NCBI GenBank assembly: GCA_943735955.1
Contig: OX030958.1
Location: 7,191,126-7,255,125 of the forward strand
DNA: 64,000 bases
Origin: Piscicola geometra
Lineage: Eukaryota > Annelida > Clitellata > Hirudinida > Piscicolidae
Direction of reading: 5' to 3'
Made by a program: the position numbers and the translations under genes. Position 1 is the stretch's first letter. Each line of letters opens with the position of its first letter. Of the stretch, positions 13,332 to 32,755 are shown one piece after another. Under the pieces are notes generated by a model, which had not been told where the DNA came from, made no database searches, and was given only the letters and a program-made list of their open reading frames with translations.

Positions 13332-16300
13332 TTTCTTCAATTAGTTATCTTTTAATTGAAGTGTATTTTTGTTCTCCGTTTAATAAGGGATTGAAAAAGT
13401 ATTTCTTTAAATAGAGCAATCAGCCTCTTCATATTCGTCTAGAGTTTTGCCCTTAGCTTTTAATTAGTTGACATTTCATTTATGAATACGTAAATTGTGT
13501 ACGCAGAGTTGTGTACGAGTTTTGGACATTGACGCCTGCCGTGTCTTTGCCGTACATATGCGTGTACAAACTTGTATTTATATTCATATATTAAATAATA
13601 ATAATATTTAGTTTCTCCAATAATCTATTTATTTATATATCAATCTCCCATTTTTGTGACATTCCTTTCGACAGCACGCAAGCGGAAACGATTATTCAGT
13701 TCGTTTTCAAAATAGAATTTTTTTCTAAACAAGAGGAAAAACTCATTTCAATAGAAAAATTGTTTAAAGTTGAGCGGGTTTGACGATTAAAACATTTAAT
13801 CTTAATTTAAGAGTTTATTCATTTTAAGCTTTATGCAAATATTGAATTCAAATCTTCTAATTCATATTTATTGCTTCGACGCCTAAAAATAAATAAATAA
13901 AATATTTTCTTTTTTTTTCTTTTTAATGTATAAATTAATTTTATAAAATATATTTTAATTATAACCATTACCATATTTTACTTGAGTTTAGTTCAGTGGT
14001 TTTGAAGCTCGTTCGGGTTTACGCCACGGTAATAATATTCGCCGTTGGATTCTATTTATTTTCACAGGGATTCACCAGCCCATCTATCTATCCATCAAAC
14101 CATCAACTTCTTTTGATATTTCACTCATCCATGCAGTTATTCATCAATTCATCTGACCATTCATCAATCCCTCCATCCATTTATCAATTCATTCATCCAT
14201 TCATCAATTCATTCATCCATTCATCAATTCATTCATCCATTCATCAATTCATCCATCCATTCATCAATTCATCTACCCATTCACATACCATTCTTTCGGC
14301 CATTGCAACTGTCAAATCAGTAAACTTGTGTGACAGTGAGAAGCGCCTCTTCAATTGAAAGTACCACAAGTAACTGCAGTACAAGTGAAGTATGAAAAGA
14401 TCTAGAAGGGATTTTTTACTTGGTCAGTTAAAATGTATGAAGAAGTTTATTCAGCTCTGCAATAACCGTTCTAAGGGTCAAACTTTATAACCCAACCTAT
14501 TTTTTTATATAAACCTATTAAAAATATTTGTGTTGATCATAACTTCATGTAAATTTGTTTTGTAGTTTAATTCTCAATAAGTTAGTATTGGGGTTAGGTA
14601 ATTAACATGTGGAGTCAACCAAATGAAACTCGACACCACAACGTTCTTGTTATGGCGAAATGTCTTTATGTTCTAACCCGAGTATTCAACTATTTCTTGC
14701 TCATTTATAGAATCTGTTTAGAAGTTTCAATATAAGAACAAATCTTATTTTTCCAAACTTTTTACAATAATTTTTATATTGCTAAATCAAACTTTTTTTA
14801 ATTTCCTATTTGATAAAAATTATCCACTAATATTGTTATCTAGTATTTTGTTAACAAAAACGTAATTAGGGCCTCGATGGGAAGCCTCAGGCGTTTATGA
14901 CAACCTTTATATTCGATTTTATGAATATTTTGTGTACGCGTGTACGCCCATGTTTGTATGTGTCTATACGTTTTTATGTACGTGTGTGTGTATGCTTGTG
15001 TACATGTGTATATGTGACTTATGATATATTATAATATAAAAAATATTTTATTTCGGGCCTATTTCAATTATATGTTTATAATTTACAGGTCAGTGAGTTG
15101 ATGATGCGCACAATATTCAGACCATAATTCAGCTAAGAACACATATCAAACCCTCCCTTTCAATCCCCTAATGCAGCATCTCTTTTCCACACGTATGCCC
15201 ACTTCCATCCCTCCAATTCATTCCACTTCCAACACTTCATGCATCCTCCCTCCCCCTCTTCTGGTCGTTCGGAGCTTAGATACGCTGTGTAAACAAGGCA
15301 AGTGCAGTCGTTAGCAGCGTTCATCTACTTTCTACAATGAAATTTAAAATTAAAAAGAGTTTATTTTAGATTTTTATAGAGCTTTTTTTGTTCCTTATGA
15401 CTTAAAATTAGTTATATTAATATTTAAAACATATTTAAAAATTTTTTGTTTTTTTTAGTTTTTTAGGCAAATTTAACCCCGTAAATACTTTACAGGTCCT
15501 ATTTGGCATTAAGAGGTCTCAAATAGCTGATTACGAATATATTTAGAAAAACATTTGAGAAAAACGTCAAAAATGATTTTTAAAGGTTTGCACATTTATT
15601 ATTAATATTAAAATTATTATTTGTATTCATTCATTGATTCAAAGTTTTTTTCCAATTTTATAGTTTTTGTCTCAAGTGTGTTTTATTCTTTTAAAGTTGA
15701 AAAACATAACAAGAAAAACAGTGCACTAGGCTTTTTCACAGCCACCATCTTCCTTTGGTCTCTTCATCTCCATCACTCGTCTCTTCAACTTCTACATACA
15801 CTTTCGAATTCATTTTTGGTCTTTTATCTTTGGTGACGCAATCAGGTTTTTAAGTAAAATTTTCATCTGTTCTCTTTACTCATTCTTTCTTATTTCTCTT
15901 TGTACAACTTCATCCTCATCCAACTCTTGGCGTGTAGAAGGGATGGAAAGGGAGAGATTGTGAAATTATTCGAAACTTTTTGATGGTTAAATTATCGATA
16001 ATTTCACTTTCAGTTACTCTTAGAAAAACATTTCTTATATTTTTTTTCGTGTTAGGTTATAAACTTGAACAGGTTATATTTAGGCCATATTTCAACAGTT
16101 AATTAACTCTTGATGATTAGGAAAGCCATTTTAGAGTTTCAGATCGAAGCATGAATGGGTTTGTCATTAGAGCACTCTTTCTTATTGAGCGGTCCAGATG
16201 GGCTGACGGCCTATCGAAAACGTTGCCCTGATAACGACGTTGCAAGAATTTATAATAATATAGTAATTTTATATTTATTTATTATACCCTCGCAATTAAG

Positions 16301-17863
16301 CCTCATTATCGAATATTACATTTTAAAAGAACCTTACTTAAACTTTAACTCAAAATCTTGAACCAGAATCTAACTTTAGGGTCGAAATATAAACATATTA
16401 TTAATTTACATTTATGCATGAATTTTTTATTAAACTGCTGGATGATCTAGATTGCCTTACTCTGCAAATAGGGCTGAGTGAGTGTCTGATTAGCTCTTCG
16501 TCTTCTTCTTTGTTGGTGTGGTGTTTTTTAGTCACAAACGAGAATACACAGGGCAACAAGTCATTAATTTGACATTTAAACCATTTATATTCACTGCTTT
16601 TGATTTTATTCTCGACTCATAGAATTGGACGCGAGGTTTGAAGTCAAAGTCCTTAGAGGCGTACAAAACTAAAATTTACACATTTCACGACAAAATATAA
16701 AAACATAAGTTAAATAATAAAATAATCAATTGATATAAAATGTATTTATTCAACATATTTCAAAAAATAGTTTTAACTCTGAAATAAGGCGCTTTCGATT
16801 TAAAATTATTTAACGATTTTTAAAACCTTCAAAAATATAGCTAACCATAATACATTATAATACATTATAATACAATAAGGAACAGTCAATGAACTCCCTA
16901 GCTGCTAGCCACCATTACATAAGCCATTACATAAGTCATACAAAACTGGTTCACTTAGGCTACCAGAGAATCAAACAATTAAAAAGGAAATGGCCGTATA
17001 AAAGAAGTCGATGTGAAGCGCTAAAAAATGAACACCAGCGTCCGAGGCGTCAAAGCGTTGAAAGGCCGCTAACAAAGGTAAGCATGTGATGACATCATTG
17101 TGACGTATGTCATGATACAGTATCGGCCACTCTCGATGCACATCATTGAAGATAATGGAAACGGAAGAATGCCATGAAAATAATAATGATAATATGAAAA
17201 ATAGTTTTAAAAATATGCAATAGTAATGGTTAATAATATTTTTCAATCATTAAAACATGTCCATGATTGCTGAAAAGTCACTGAGATTTTACATTGATGA
17301 CGACTACAAGCAATATAAATACAAAAAACGATTAATACTTATATAACAAATATAATATATATATTGTATTATGTATGTATGTATTACTATATCTTTTTTC
17401 ATAACTGGTCCATATTACATGTAAAAGAAGTAAAGCCACAAAAAGTAAAAAGTTGTAAAAAATGCTGATGAATGGTGGTTGAAGTTTTGTCATTTGTGGA
17501 GACAAGATGTTAGTACCAAATAGAAGATTACACTGTTATTGGTATTGTAAAGATTACTGCGTTAGTACGGTAAATACTTCCTTAGTAATACACATGGCCT
17601 ATGCTACAAACGGGATGAATGCTATGAGCAGGGAGCTTTCGATGAGGTGCGAACAATGTGGCTGTGTGCAATGGTATAAACTATGCTGACTAATGCATCT
17701 TTTAAGATTTGATTCAGTAAATGTATACAACCATGACAAATAACGAATGCATCCATGGTGAATGCAGTGAACCATTCATCTAAAATTCAATAAAAAGCCA
17801 TAAAATGCATTAACCAACAAAAACAAAAAAGTACAACTGCCAAAGTCAACGATGGAGCAAGCG
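13332..17863. other. Intergenic or PMCA 5' intronic DNA, no recognised gene
   Basis: AT-rich sequence with only short unsupported ORFs. The missing PMCA first exon probably lies here, since Vangl on the same strand begins its coding region beyond it, but I could not identify it. The stretch contains an ATTCATCCATTCATCA tandem array (about 14080-14290), a CCCTCCCT-type pyrimidine-rich patch near 15150-15260, and a short (GTGT) patch near 14980. The rest shows nothing I can name. Confidence 0.5.
14080..14290. repeat. CATTCATCAATTCATC minisatellite
   Basis: Imperfect tandem units of about 16 bp (CATTCATCAATTCATC and variants). The array keeps a plus-strand frame open by composition alone. Confidence 0.85.
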
Positions 17864-19618
17864 CTACAGATGTGTTTCATGTGTGTGTCTGGGCGGGAGG
17901 GAAGGAGGGTAGAGGGAGGTTGGGGTGTTGGAGGGGGGCACCGGCCTGACGACCCCCTCATCACCCTCAGAGACGCTGAAGAAAGGCAATGAAGCGACAG
18001 TCACCAGCAGCGAGACACCACCCCTTCGCAGACAAAACTCATTGCCATTGTAGATGCCTGCATTGACGTTCACTTTGCTGAGGAGGACCCAGTCCTGCTC
18101 CTGATCCGAGCCTGCCCTGCCCTGGCCGAGGTACTCGTGCAGGAAGGCCTTCGCAGACAAGTTGAAGAGGAGACACTGCTCGATGTGCTTGACGATCGCC
18201 TCGACGCTGTGGCGTGGTTGTTGTCTGGTGGCTCGGAGGTACTTCTGCAGCGGGTTCGCTAGCCCTGCAAACACTGCCTGAGCTGCCTCGTAGCTGTTTG
18301 ACAGCTGTAAGCCACCTACTGCAGGAAGAGAATTTATGGGATAAATAAATAAATTGTACTTATATGAGGATTTATTAATATAAAAAATAATAAAGAAAAG
18401 AAATATTAATTTTGGAAGTTTTCAATCAACTAACAAAAGACCCCTCATCATTTGCCAAGCACTCACTATTTTGGATCTGCAAGTTGCGGATGTTTTCGAA
18501 GGACTGCTCGGCGGCGAGCACCAACTTCCACCTCCTCTTCTGCACCTTTCTCTTGTGCCCCTCTTCCAGGTGCATCATCTCCAAGGGATGGCTCCTGCTG
18601 CCACTTCCCAAGTGCCCACCCCCCTGCCCTCCATCTCCCTGCTGCCCTCCCGACGTGCAAGCCTCCCCTGGCGAGTTCATGTTGTAGATCTTGAACTCAC
18701 TCGTCCGCGCCATCTTCGCTTGGCGAGACGCCAGCATTCGGTCCAGGTACTGTTGTGGTTGTTGTCGTTAGGGTTGTTGCTGTTGTGGGTGGTGGTTATG
18801 GTGGAATGATAGCATTTCATCTTGATATTTTTTAGACAATATTAAAAGTATGGACAAATATTGTTTGAATAAATAAAAGTGCAATGGCTAATCACAGGGT
18901 TATAGTTTTCGAAGTTGGTGTGGTAGTGGTTGAGGCACATGATGGCGAGTCTCTGCACCGAGATGTGGCCCACACTGAACTGACCAGACACCCCATCCGG
19001 AGACCTGACCACTTTCACCACATACCGACTCTTCAGGTGCCGCAACTCGACAAGCACCACGCTCAAGTAATGGATGAAGATCAAGCAGTCGATGATGTTT
19101 GAAGCGAAGCATACAATCACTTGGTAGTTGGGCTCCTTCACGGAAATGATACGTACGACGTAGAAGAGCCAGTAGACAGAGATGAGGATGAAGAGGATGA
19201 GGATAACAGTGGCTCGTCCTTTGAAGACTCGCGGCATGTTCGACTGAGGCTTCCTCCAGAACAACGCCCATGTGCCCACTGAGAGAATCAAGAGTCGCAT
19301 GGAGAAACTCAAGAGGAGAGATTGACAGTCTGTTTGGCACTCTTGTGTGGGCCAGCTGGTGCCACCAAACTTTGGGATTAAAACCATCAGAATTGGAGTT
19401 AGGAAAGACAAAAACGATATTGCTGCTGCCAGAAGGCATCCTGAGTACTTTGAGAAGATATACGAGCATTTGTGAAGAGCTTTTGCAGCTGGTCTGGTTG
19501 CGTGAGCGCCTCTGTTTGCGATGTGAGTTTGTAAACCTTCTTCCTCCGTGCCATCTTCGTCTGCTGCAGAGCCTTCTATGTCTCTCATGGTCTGCTCTGC
19601 TGCCATTTTAGAGAACAA
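17864..19618 (-). CDS. VANGL: Van Gogh / Strabismus planar cell polarity protein
   Basis: Four-pass core planar-polarity protein that binds Prickle and Dishevelled at the plasma membrane. Exons 18896-19618, 18467-18749 and 17864-18318 join in frame to 486 residues. Recognised parts: cytoplasmic N-terminus; four hydrophobic segments in roughly residues 58-190, with SVGTWALFWRKPQ, VYWLFYVVRI and LIFIHYLSVVLVELR as in vertebrate VANGL; then VKVVRSPDGVSGQFSVGHIS, YEAAQAVF and LQKYLRATRQQP. The C-terminus ends ETHL, a class I PDZ ligand equivalent to vertebrate ETSV. The start at 19618 is the first Met (a second lies four codons on). The N-terminus is shorter than in vertebrates (about 521 residues) and lacks an obvious Ser/Thr cluster, so a further 5' exon is possible. 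Exon 2 contains a Gly/Gln-rich insert. Confidence 0.93.
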
Positions 19619-22049
19619 CTTTCATGAAAAGCGTAACTACAGGCACCAGAAACATAACTACTATACAAGAAAGCGATATACAAAGAAATATTTGAAGAGA
19701 AAGTAAAAACTAACAGCCAAACCAATAAATCAAATTAAAAATAAACAGAATTTTTAAAAAAATACAGGAAAAAAAGAATGTTGCTACAAAAATTTAAAAT
19801 GATATAGAGTGAGGTTAAGTCTCCATCCTTTTTGCAGGGATGATGGACTGGTTGATGGATGAAGGTAGACAGTGGATGATATTGTAATTTTTGGGAATTA
19901 AAAACGGTTTGAAAAGAGTCTGAAGAGATTGAGGTATGAGCTGGAAAGAAGAGGAATGAAAGTGATTAGAATGAATGCAGTGCATGTGCGCAAGAAGGAA
20001 AGGCAAGAAAGTAGAGTGGTGCGTCTGCAAGGAGATAGCCGAACAACGCGGAAGATGTCAAATACCTGGACGCAACAAATTATTTTGAAGACCACGACTT
20101 TGAGCTGCTTTAGAATATGTGGTTGTCGACAAATCAATTTTACATTGTAAATAAAATAAATACATTTAGAAACTAAATCGATTTGATTTGTAAAATAAAA
20201 ATATATTTAATAAAAAGTTAAGAGTGGTTTGTTTTTTAGGAAATGATATATCTTCAGGAAGTTGATATATCTTCAAGTTAAAATCGCCATGCATCCAGTC
20301 GCGTCTTATAATGCCCCCCAATTGTAGGGTTGGAGAGAATAAATATATATATTTAAGAGTAAATATACTCTAAAATATTTTCTTCTTGAGTTTTCTATTT
20401 TGAAAAAAGTCTTCAACAGTGTATTTACCACTTCTAAGTTTGATATTGTTATTATAAGTATTATTTAAGTTATGAAACTGATGGGAATGTGTCAGATCGA
20501 ATTTCTGTCACTTTTGTGTCTAGGTTAGTGAGGATTTTTTTCTTGTAAATGCATTTATCATTTTTAAAACTCTTTGGGCGTGATAATTTTTTAAAGATTA
20601 TATAATATAATTTATATTATATAATTTAAAATATAGCCTATATATTGAGAATCATTAAATACATTATTAAATAGATTAAATTAATTATTTTCCTATTTTC
20701 GAAAATTTTATTAAAACAGTCTATTACTACAAATGTGTTATGATAAAAAATAGTCAGACATCCATATCGACTAAGGCATAAATCTGCGACAATTGCATCG
20801 ATGCCTTTGATAACCTCTATTGTGTGAAGCGCTGTATAAATGAATACATAAAAAAATTCTTGATAAGTCAAAAGATAGCATGTTTTTTTAAAATGGAAAT
20901 GTAACACAATGTATAAAAGCTTTTTCACACCTAAGACAAGACACACAACTGTATATACCTACTCATCCATCCATCTGTCTTCTTTTCACTCATCCACCTC
21001 CATCTCTCTTTCTGCTCTTCACTCATCCACCTCCATCCATCTACTCTTCAGCCATTCTCATTTATCCCTCTTTCTCTTCTTCATCCATCCATCTTCTTCT
21101 CAGGCATCCTCCTCCATCCATCTTCTGCGCAACCACGATTGTTTCGGCCTCGCATCTCGAACGAACACCGCCTCAAGCGAATCCTCTTGCACGGGTGACA
21201 AACACTCTCAACTAGCTTGTTGCTGCACGCCAGAAAGATGCGTTTCGTGTCTGCTTCATTCATTTTGTCTTTTATCTTTAAGCATTCATTCATTCATTCT
21301 TTCACTCACTCACTCATGCATTCATCCATCCATGCATTCATCCATCCATGCATTCATCCACTCACCCAATCATTCATACATTCACGACAGTTACGACAGA
21401 ACGACCAGACCAGTGCGTAATGACTCATCGCCTGTCACAGTCAATCTCGCAATCTCTCTCTACCACATCCTTGACACCGTCTGCCACCATTATAATACCA
21501 TTTATATATCATTTTATATTTTATCTTAATTGTATCAAAAATTGATTTAACTATTAATTGGATTACTGATTTTGTATTTCCTTTTAAGCTGGTAATTTAT
21601 TATCTATCGGCTTATTGAACATTTTTAAAGATCAAATACCATCATTAAAATAGTAATAAATTCCAGACAGTCTCATACATGCACTAGTCCTAAAAAATAG
21701 TAACAGGGGGAGGAGAATTCCATAAAAATCCTATTTAATACTAACGAGCGATCCCTTGAACCACTCCAGAACGAGAAGGAACAAACCTTTACGTGCCTCC
21801 TCTCAATACGACAAGTAGTACTGCTGTGTAGTTGTTGCTGTGGTGTTGTTGGAATTGATTTTGCCAATTGACGCATTCATACTTTTTATCTTTCTTTTGA
21901 TATATTTAAAAACATATAATTGATTTCTAGCGAAAATATTTATATAAACTTGACAATGAATTTCAAATTACTGAACCAATAATTTGTTAAACTTTTTAAT
22001 GAGATTCATTTTTCCGCTTTTACAGCTAATTCTAACTTTCCATATTATT
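19619..22049. other. Region between divergent Vangl and nicotinic receptor genes
   Basis: AT-rich, with degenerate CATCCATC/CATTCATT arrays near 20955-21115 and 21280-21380. I looked for the missing receptor signal-peptide and N-terminal exons and for a Vangl 5' exon and found no convincing candidate. Short ORFs here follow repeat composition. Confidence 0.5.
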
Positions 22050-22225
22050 CACCCACAACCCCACCATCCACCACCATCATCACCTCCACCACTCCATCAC
22101 CTCCACCACTCCATCACCTCCAACAACATCCATCCCCTCCACCACTCCATCACCTCCACCACTCCATCACCTCCACCACTCCATCACCTCCACCACTCCA
22201 TCACCTCCAACAACATCCATCACCA
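22050..22225. repeat. CACCTCCACCACTCCAT minisatellite
   Basis: About nine 17-bp units with CAACAACATC variants. It forms the pyrimidine-rich stretch directly before the splice acceptor of the receptor exon at 22238. Confidence 0.93.
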
Positions 22226-22237
22226 CGTGCACAACAG

Positions 22238-24282
22238 AGGTGGACAGACGAGTACCTTCGCTGGAATGCACGGGAGTATGGAGGAGTGGAGTACATCCGG
22301 ATCCCTGCCACCTCCCTCTGGCTGCCTGACCTCGTCATCTCCAACTTGTCAGCTGCTATCATAGTCGATTTTTTAATTAATTAATTAATTAATTAATGAG
22401 GGATAAATAAAAAAAAGTAGATAAAAGCCATTCAGTGTGTAATTCAGTTCGAGTCATATTAGCCGATTTTTAGATTATTTTTTCAAACAAAAATAACAAA
22501 AGTAAATTCTAAAACCATCGTATTTCTAACGCCACAAAAGCGCTGGCGACAAGTTCAACGACTACCTGACGACAAACGCCATCGTCTCGAACAACGGCTC
22601 CATCTTGTGGATGTACCCTGCCCTCATCAAGACGTACTGCACCCTCAACGTCAAGTACTTCCCCTTCGACTCCCAGTCCTGCGAGATCATCTTCATCTCG
22701 TGGACGTACAACGGAGACGAGCTGGATGTGGTCTATAACAAGACGTTCAAGAATATGGTGTACTACATCTCCAGAAACCAGGTTTGTATGTGTTTACTTC
22801 GATTTTAAATATATTTGAATGTAAAAAATCTTAATTATAAAAAAATCCATGCTTTTAAATCGTTTCAAACTATTCTGACAATCACCAACTCACACACAAA
22901 CTCTCCCTCCACTCCACCTCCACCACCACCGCTGTCTCAGGAGTGGGCGGTCGACAGCATCACGGCAGAGAGACACACCAAGAAGTACGCCTGCTGCAAG
23001 GAACTCTACCCTGACGTCACATTCACCATCAACATGAAGAGAGGCAGTCTCTTCTACATCCTCAACCTCATCGCGCCCTGCTTCCTCATCTTCCTCATCT
23101 CCTTCCTGGTCACCAGGATTTTCGAGATTTCTTCTATATTAGATTTTGATTTAATTGAAAGCTTGATTCGCCTCGATTAAAACAATCCATTCTTTAAAAC
23201 ATGTCAGTTTTTAAAGTCAGTCGTTTATTGTCACGACAATTTGTTCCCCTTTCCCTATTCCAGGCGTTTTTCCTGCCAGTGGAGTCGGGGGAGAAAGTGA
23301 ACTTGGAGATGACGATTCTGCTCGCCCTGGTGGTGTTCCTGCTCATGGTTGGAGAGTCCATGCCTCCCACTCCCGATGCAATTCCTATACTCGGTTTGAT
23401 GGAAAGGATGAATTGCAAGGCCGTAAATGATAAATAAATGATTAATGTATTTAATTTTAAACTTGATTTGATTATCTATTTAATAATTTCTTTTAAATAG
23501 ATTTTCATGCTGCATTTTCTCGCCCAGGAATGTTTTTCGGCTCGACGATGGTGATGGTGACTGTAGCACTGGTGATGTCGGTCATCGTGACGAATATCTA
23601 CGCCAAGAAAGACTCCCGCAGTAGGGCTCCCCTGTGGTGCATGAGGGTGGTCGTCAAGTTCTACCCCCTCCCTTTCCGCCCCAACAACCCTAACCCTCCC
23701 AAAGCTCCCAACCACAATGACGATCACTCACCCCCTTCAGATCCACCTCGCATACCCACTTCCTACCCACCTTCTGACCTCATCATCCAACAACTCTCCG
23801 CCCCTCCCACCTTCCACATCTCACACCACCAAAGCCACGATCTTTCGCTCGACAATCCGGACTTTTGCGATTATGATCGGAGCTTGGCGCTCGACGACCA
23901 GCCGCTTCCGTTCACCCCTCTTCAGTTCGGCATGAGGGCCTCTAGTGCGGTGAAGAAGTACTTGAGGGGAGAAGACAGGATCAGTCCGATGCAGTCTCCA
24001 GCGATGAAGCCTGCACGCTGCTCACTCCACCGCCACAATACCAGACAAGGTGTCCCTCACGAGCCCTCACAGCCCATTGAGGTCATCGAAGAAATGCAAG
24101 AAGATGAAGACAAGCAGTTGGAAGAGAAGAAAACTGATGCAGAAGAAGAGGATGATGAGGAGTGGATGGAGGTGGAGTGGAAGGTGCTTGCCAAGTTCCT
24201 CGACCGCATTTTCTTCTGGATCTTCCTCGCCATGAGCACCATCGTGCACACAATCCTCTTCCGGCAGATGGTGCCTGAGTGA
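22238..24282 (+). CDS. Nicotinic acetylcholine receptor alpha-type subunit (5' partial)
   Basis: Cys-loop ligand-gated cation channel subunit. Exons 22238-22347, 22541-22781, 22941-23108, 23264-23393 and 23528-24282 join in frame. Seen in order: WTDEYLRWN (start of loop D region), WLPDLVISNF (loop A), Cys-loop CTLNVKYFPFDSQSC, loop B Trp in ISWTYNG, vicinal cysteines in YACCKELYPDV (loop C, defining alpha type), M1 (LNLIAPCFLIFLISFL), M2 beginning GEKVNLEMTILLALVVFLL, M3 (MFFGSTMVMVTVALVMSV), a long Pro- and Glu-rich cytoplasmic loop, and M4 ending at a TGA at 24280-24282. Loop C resembles alpha7/alpha9 receptors most. The GEK at the M2 entrance is typical of cation-selective channels. Signal peptide and roughly the first 60 residues of the ligand-binding domain are not visible. 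Confidence 0.93.
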
Positions 24283-26646
24283 GGTGTATGTGAGGGAGAA
24301 ACAAGTCTCGTAACGTGGAGTGATCAATCAGCAGTTCATAGTGGAGATTCATTCTTTGTGTACTTTCCGACGTTAAATTGAAATGTCAGAACTCTAATAT
24401 TGATGTAGAAAACTTCGCGCCAGATAGCTGATCCCAACTTTCGCGCCAATCTGGCCGTTAATACTGAAGGAAGAGTTCAATGCATTTATTGTAGTCAACG
24501 AATCTTCAAATGTTGAGTCATTTTGAGATTTTCATATCGAATATTCTATCCAATTTCCAATAATCATGTTAGAATCTTGTATTGAGTTCATAAAGGTGAA
24601 AAAGATTGAATAATTTAAATTTAGTATTAACAAATAAACCCATTTATATATTTATCGTACTAAAACCAAATATTTAAATTCTGGGAAAAAATTAAGTGTA
24701 TATTCAAATTCAATTTCCGTTGAAATTATTGATTTAATAAGGCGTTGGCCGTCAAAGAATGCAGTTCATGAAAACCCTTCACAACACCAACAACAAGAGC
24801 CCTAAAGTGGCTTGAGTATTTAAACACTAGGCGACTTCTAAGGATCTGTCTCGCTGAAGTGGCAGTGCATCGAGAAGCAAGGGGACATGAGCGCTGGAGA
24901 TTCGCTGAGAGCTGGCGCATCGAGGGTGTGACGACATGCATCGAGGATATTCACGCGCTTATTCTCCATGAAACACGCTGATTAGACTATTAGACGAAGG
25001 GATTCTTTAAATCTGAAGTTGAATTCAAAATTTTACGTAAACTAATTCTAAATATAAAGAAAATCAAGAAATAAACAATTAAGAAAGTTGTATGAGATGA
25101 TGATGATGAGTAATGAAAGATGTTTGAGAGAATATTCTTGATGTTGCAAACGTCAAAGGTTGGCTTAATCATTGCTGAGACGGCAGAGTTGTCTTAGTAG
25201 TTAGAAACTGAGTCATTGAAATATTTAAGATTTAAAACATGTGTGTTGTATGAAAGAGAGTTTGAGAAGTGTAGCTATTTTTAAATAAATAAGACAACGC
25301 AGAGATGAGAATGACGAGCACACAGTCTCATGCATGCAACGTTACGACACTGAGACACCAGAATCACTACAGTGTGAGGAGGAAAGAGACCGAATGAGTG
25401 AAGATAATTGCACTACGTTGAAAATGTATTCCTTAAAGGTGTATTAATGCTATTGATTAGTGAATCAAATAAAATGATGACAACGTTGATGATGCACTGT
25501 GAGGTGGAGCTTGCATTTAGCAAGACTTAATACAAGACGTTATAAAGATGATGATGAAGGGTAGATTATGATACTGAAGATGGGGGGCAAAAGATGAGCG
25601 CTATAAAATTTTCCTATAAGTTTGAAGCGTAATGCGATTTAATAAAACCAATTTTTTAATATAATTATTAATTTTTAATTTCAATTTAAAAAAGACTAAT
25701 GCGATTCCTAAGGCGACAGTGGATGATCTCACACAGCTCAGTGAACCTTCTTCCTCATGTAAATGCAACGAACTCCAAACGTAAATGTACAGACTAATAA
25801 AACATTTACACAATAAAAGATGCGGGCGTAAATTTTCCTAAGACATCTTCCTACGCTTGTGCAGTAGACAGACAACGACAGCGAGCACTAAAGGGCCTAG
25901 GGAGGGAGGGAGGGAGGGAGGGAGGGAGGGAGGGAGGGAGGGAGGGAGGGAGGAAGGGAGGGAGGGAGGGAGGGAGGGAGGAAGGGAGGGAGGGAGGGAG
26001 GGAGGGGCATTAGGGTGGTGATAGACAAGCCATCGAAATATCATGCGAGCACCCTGTCGATGATCTAGCAAGAGGGGGGGTGCAGAGAAAGAACAGAATG
26101 ACATATCAGAGTTTCTGAAAGATTTGCCCTATCTGCATCGATATGAAGTAGCTGATGAGATTGATTGGATGCTGCTCACTCCCTAGAATACAATGATGAA
26201 GAAGATGATGATGAAGGAAAAGATGAAAATGATGATGATGATGATGATAATGATGGTGAATTCAGAAACGAATAAAAGTTCTACATGTGAAGTACAAGTA
26301 AATGAGAAGGGAAGAAGACACAATGTACAAGTAAAAGTACAATCGAGAAGCGATAAAATAATTTCCTAGACTCCGTCTGCACCAGACATGCACCCACTCC
26401 TGCACAGCACAAGCACCAAGCCACAGCAATCATTACTACTCTAATATCAAACGCTTCCTTTAACCTACTCCTACTCCTAATCCTCCTCCTCTTCCTCATC
26501 GTTCTCATCCTCCTCCCTCAAAATTTCACCAACTCAAACTACTCCAACCATCCCAAAACCACCGAAAAGTCAGCTCAACCAGCAATGCTCGCTCACTCCA
26601 ATTTGAAAATACCTAGTAACGTTCGACCGAGACTGACCGACCACCC
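24283..26646. other. Convergent intergenic region, receptor to mitochondrial carrier
   Basis: Two 3' ends face each other. AT-rich, with the GGGA array at 25896-26008 and (GAT)n/(GAA)n patches near 26200-26260. No coding or RNA gene recognised. Confidence 0.6.
25896..26008. repeat. (GGGA)n microsatellite
   Basis: About 28 GGGA units with two GGAA interruptions; purine-only on the plus strand. The translated Leu-Pro-Pro-Ser repeat on the other strand is a compositional ORF. Confidence 0.97.

Positions 26647-32755
<6,109 letters not shown>

Noticed and set aside
13400..13570. Possible PMCA first exon on minus
   Set aside because: A short ATG frame exists but shows no PMCA N-terminal similarity and soon hits a stop, so it was not called.
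20909..21529. 206-codon Ser/His-rich ORF
   Set aside because: Driven by CATCCATC/CATTCATT arrays. The non-repetitive centre (21120-21240) was read in all frames for receptor or Vangl exons and matched neither.
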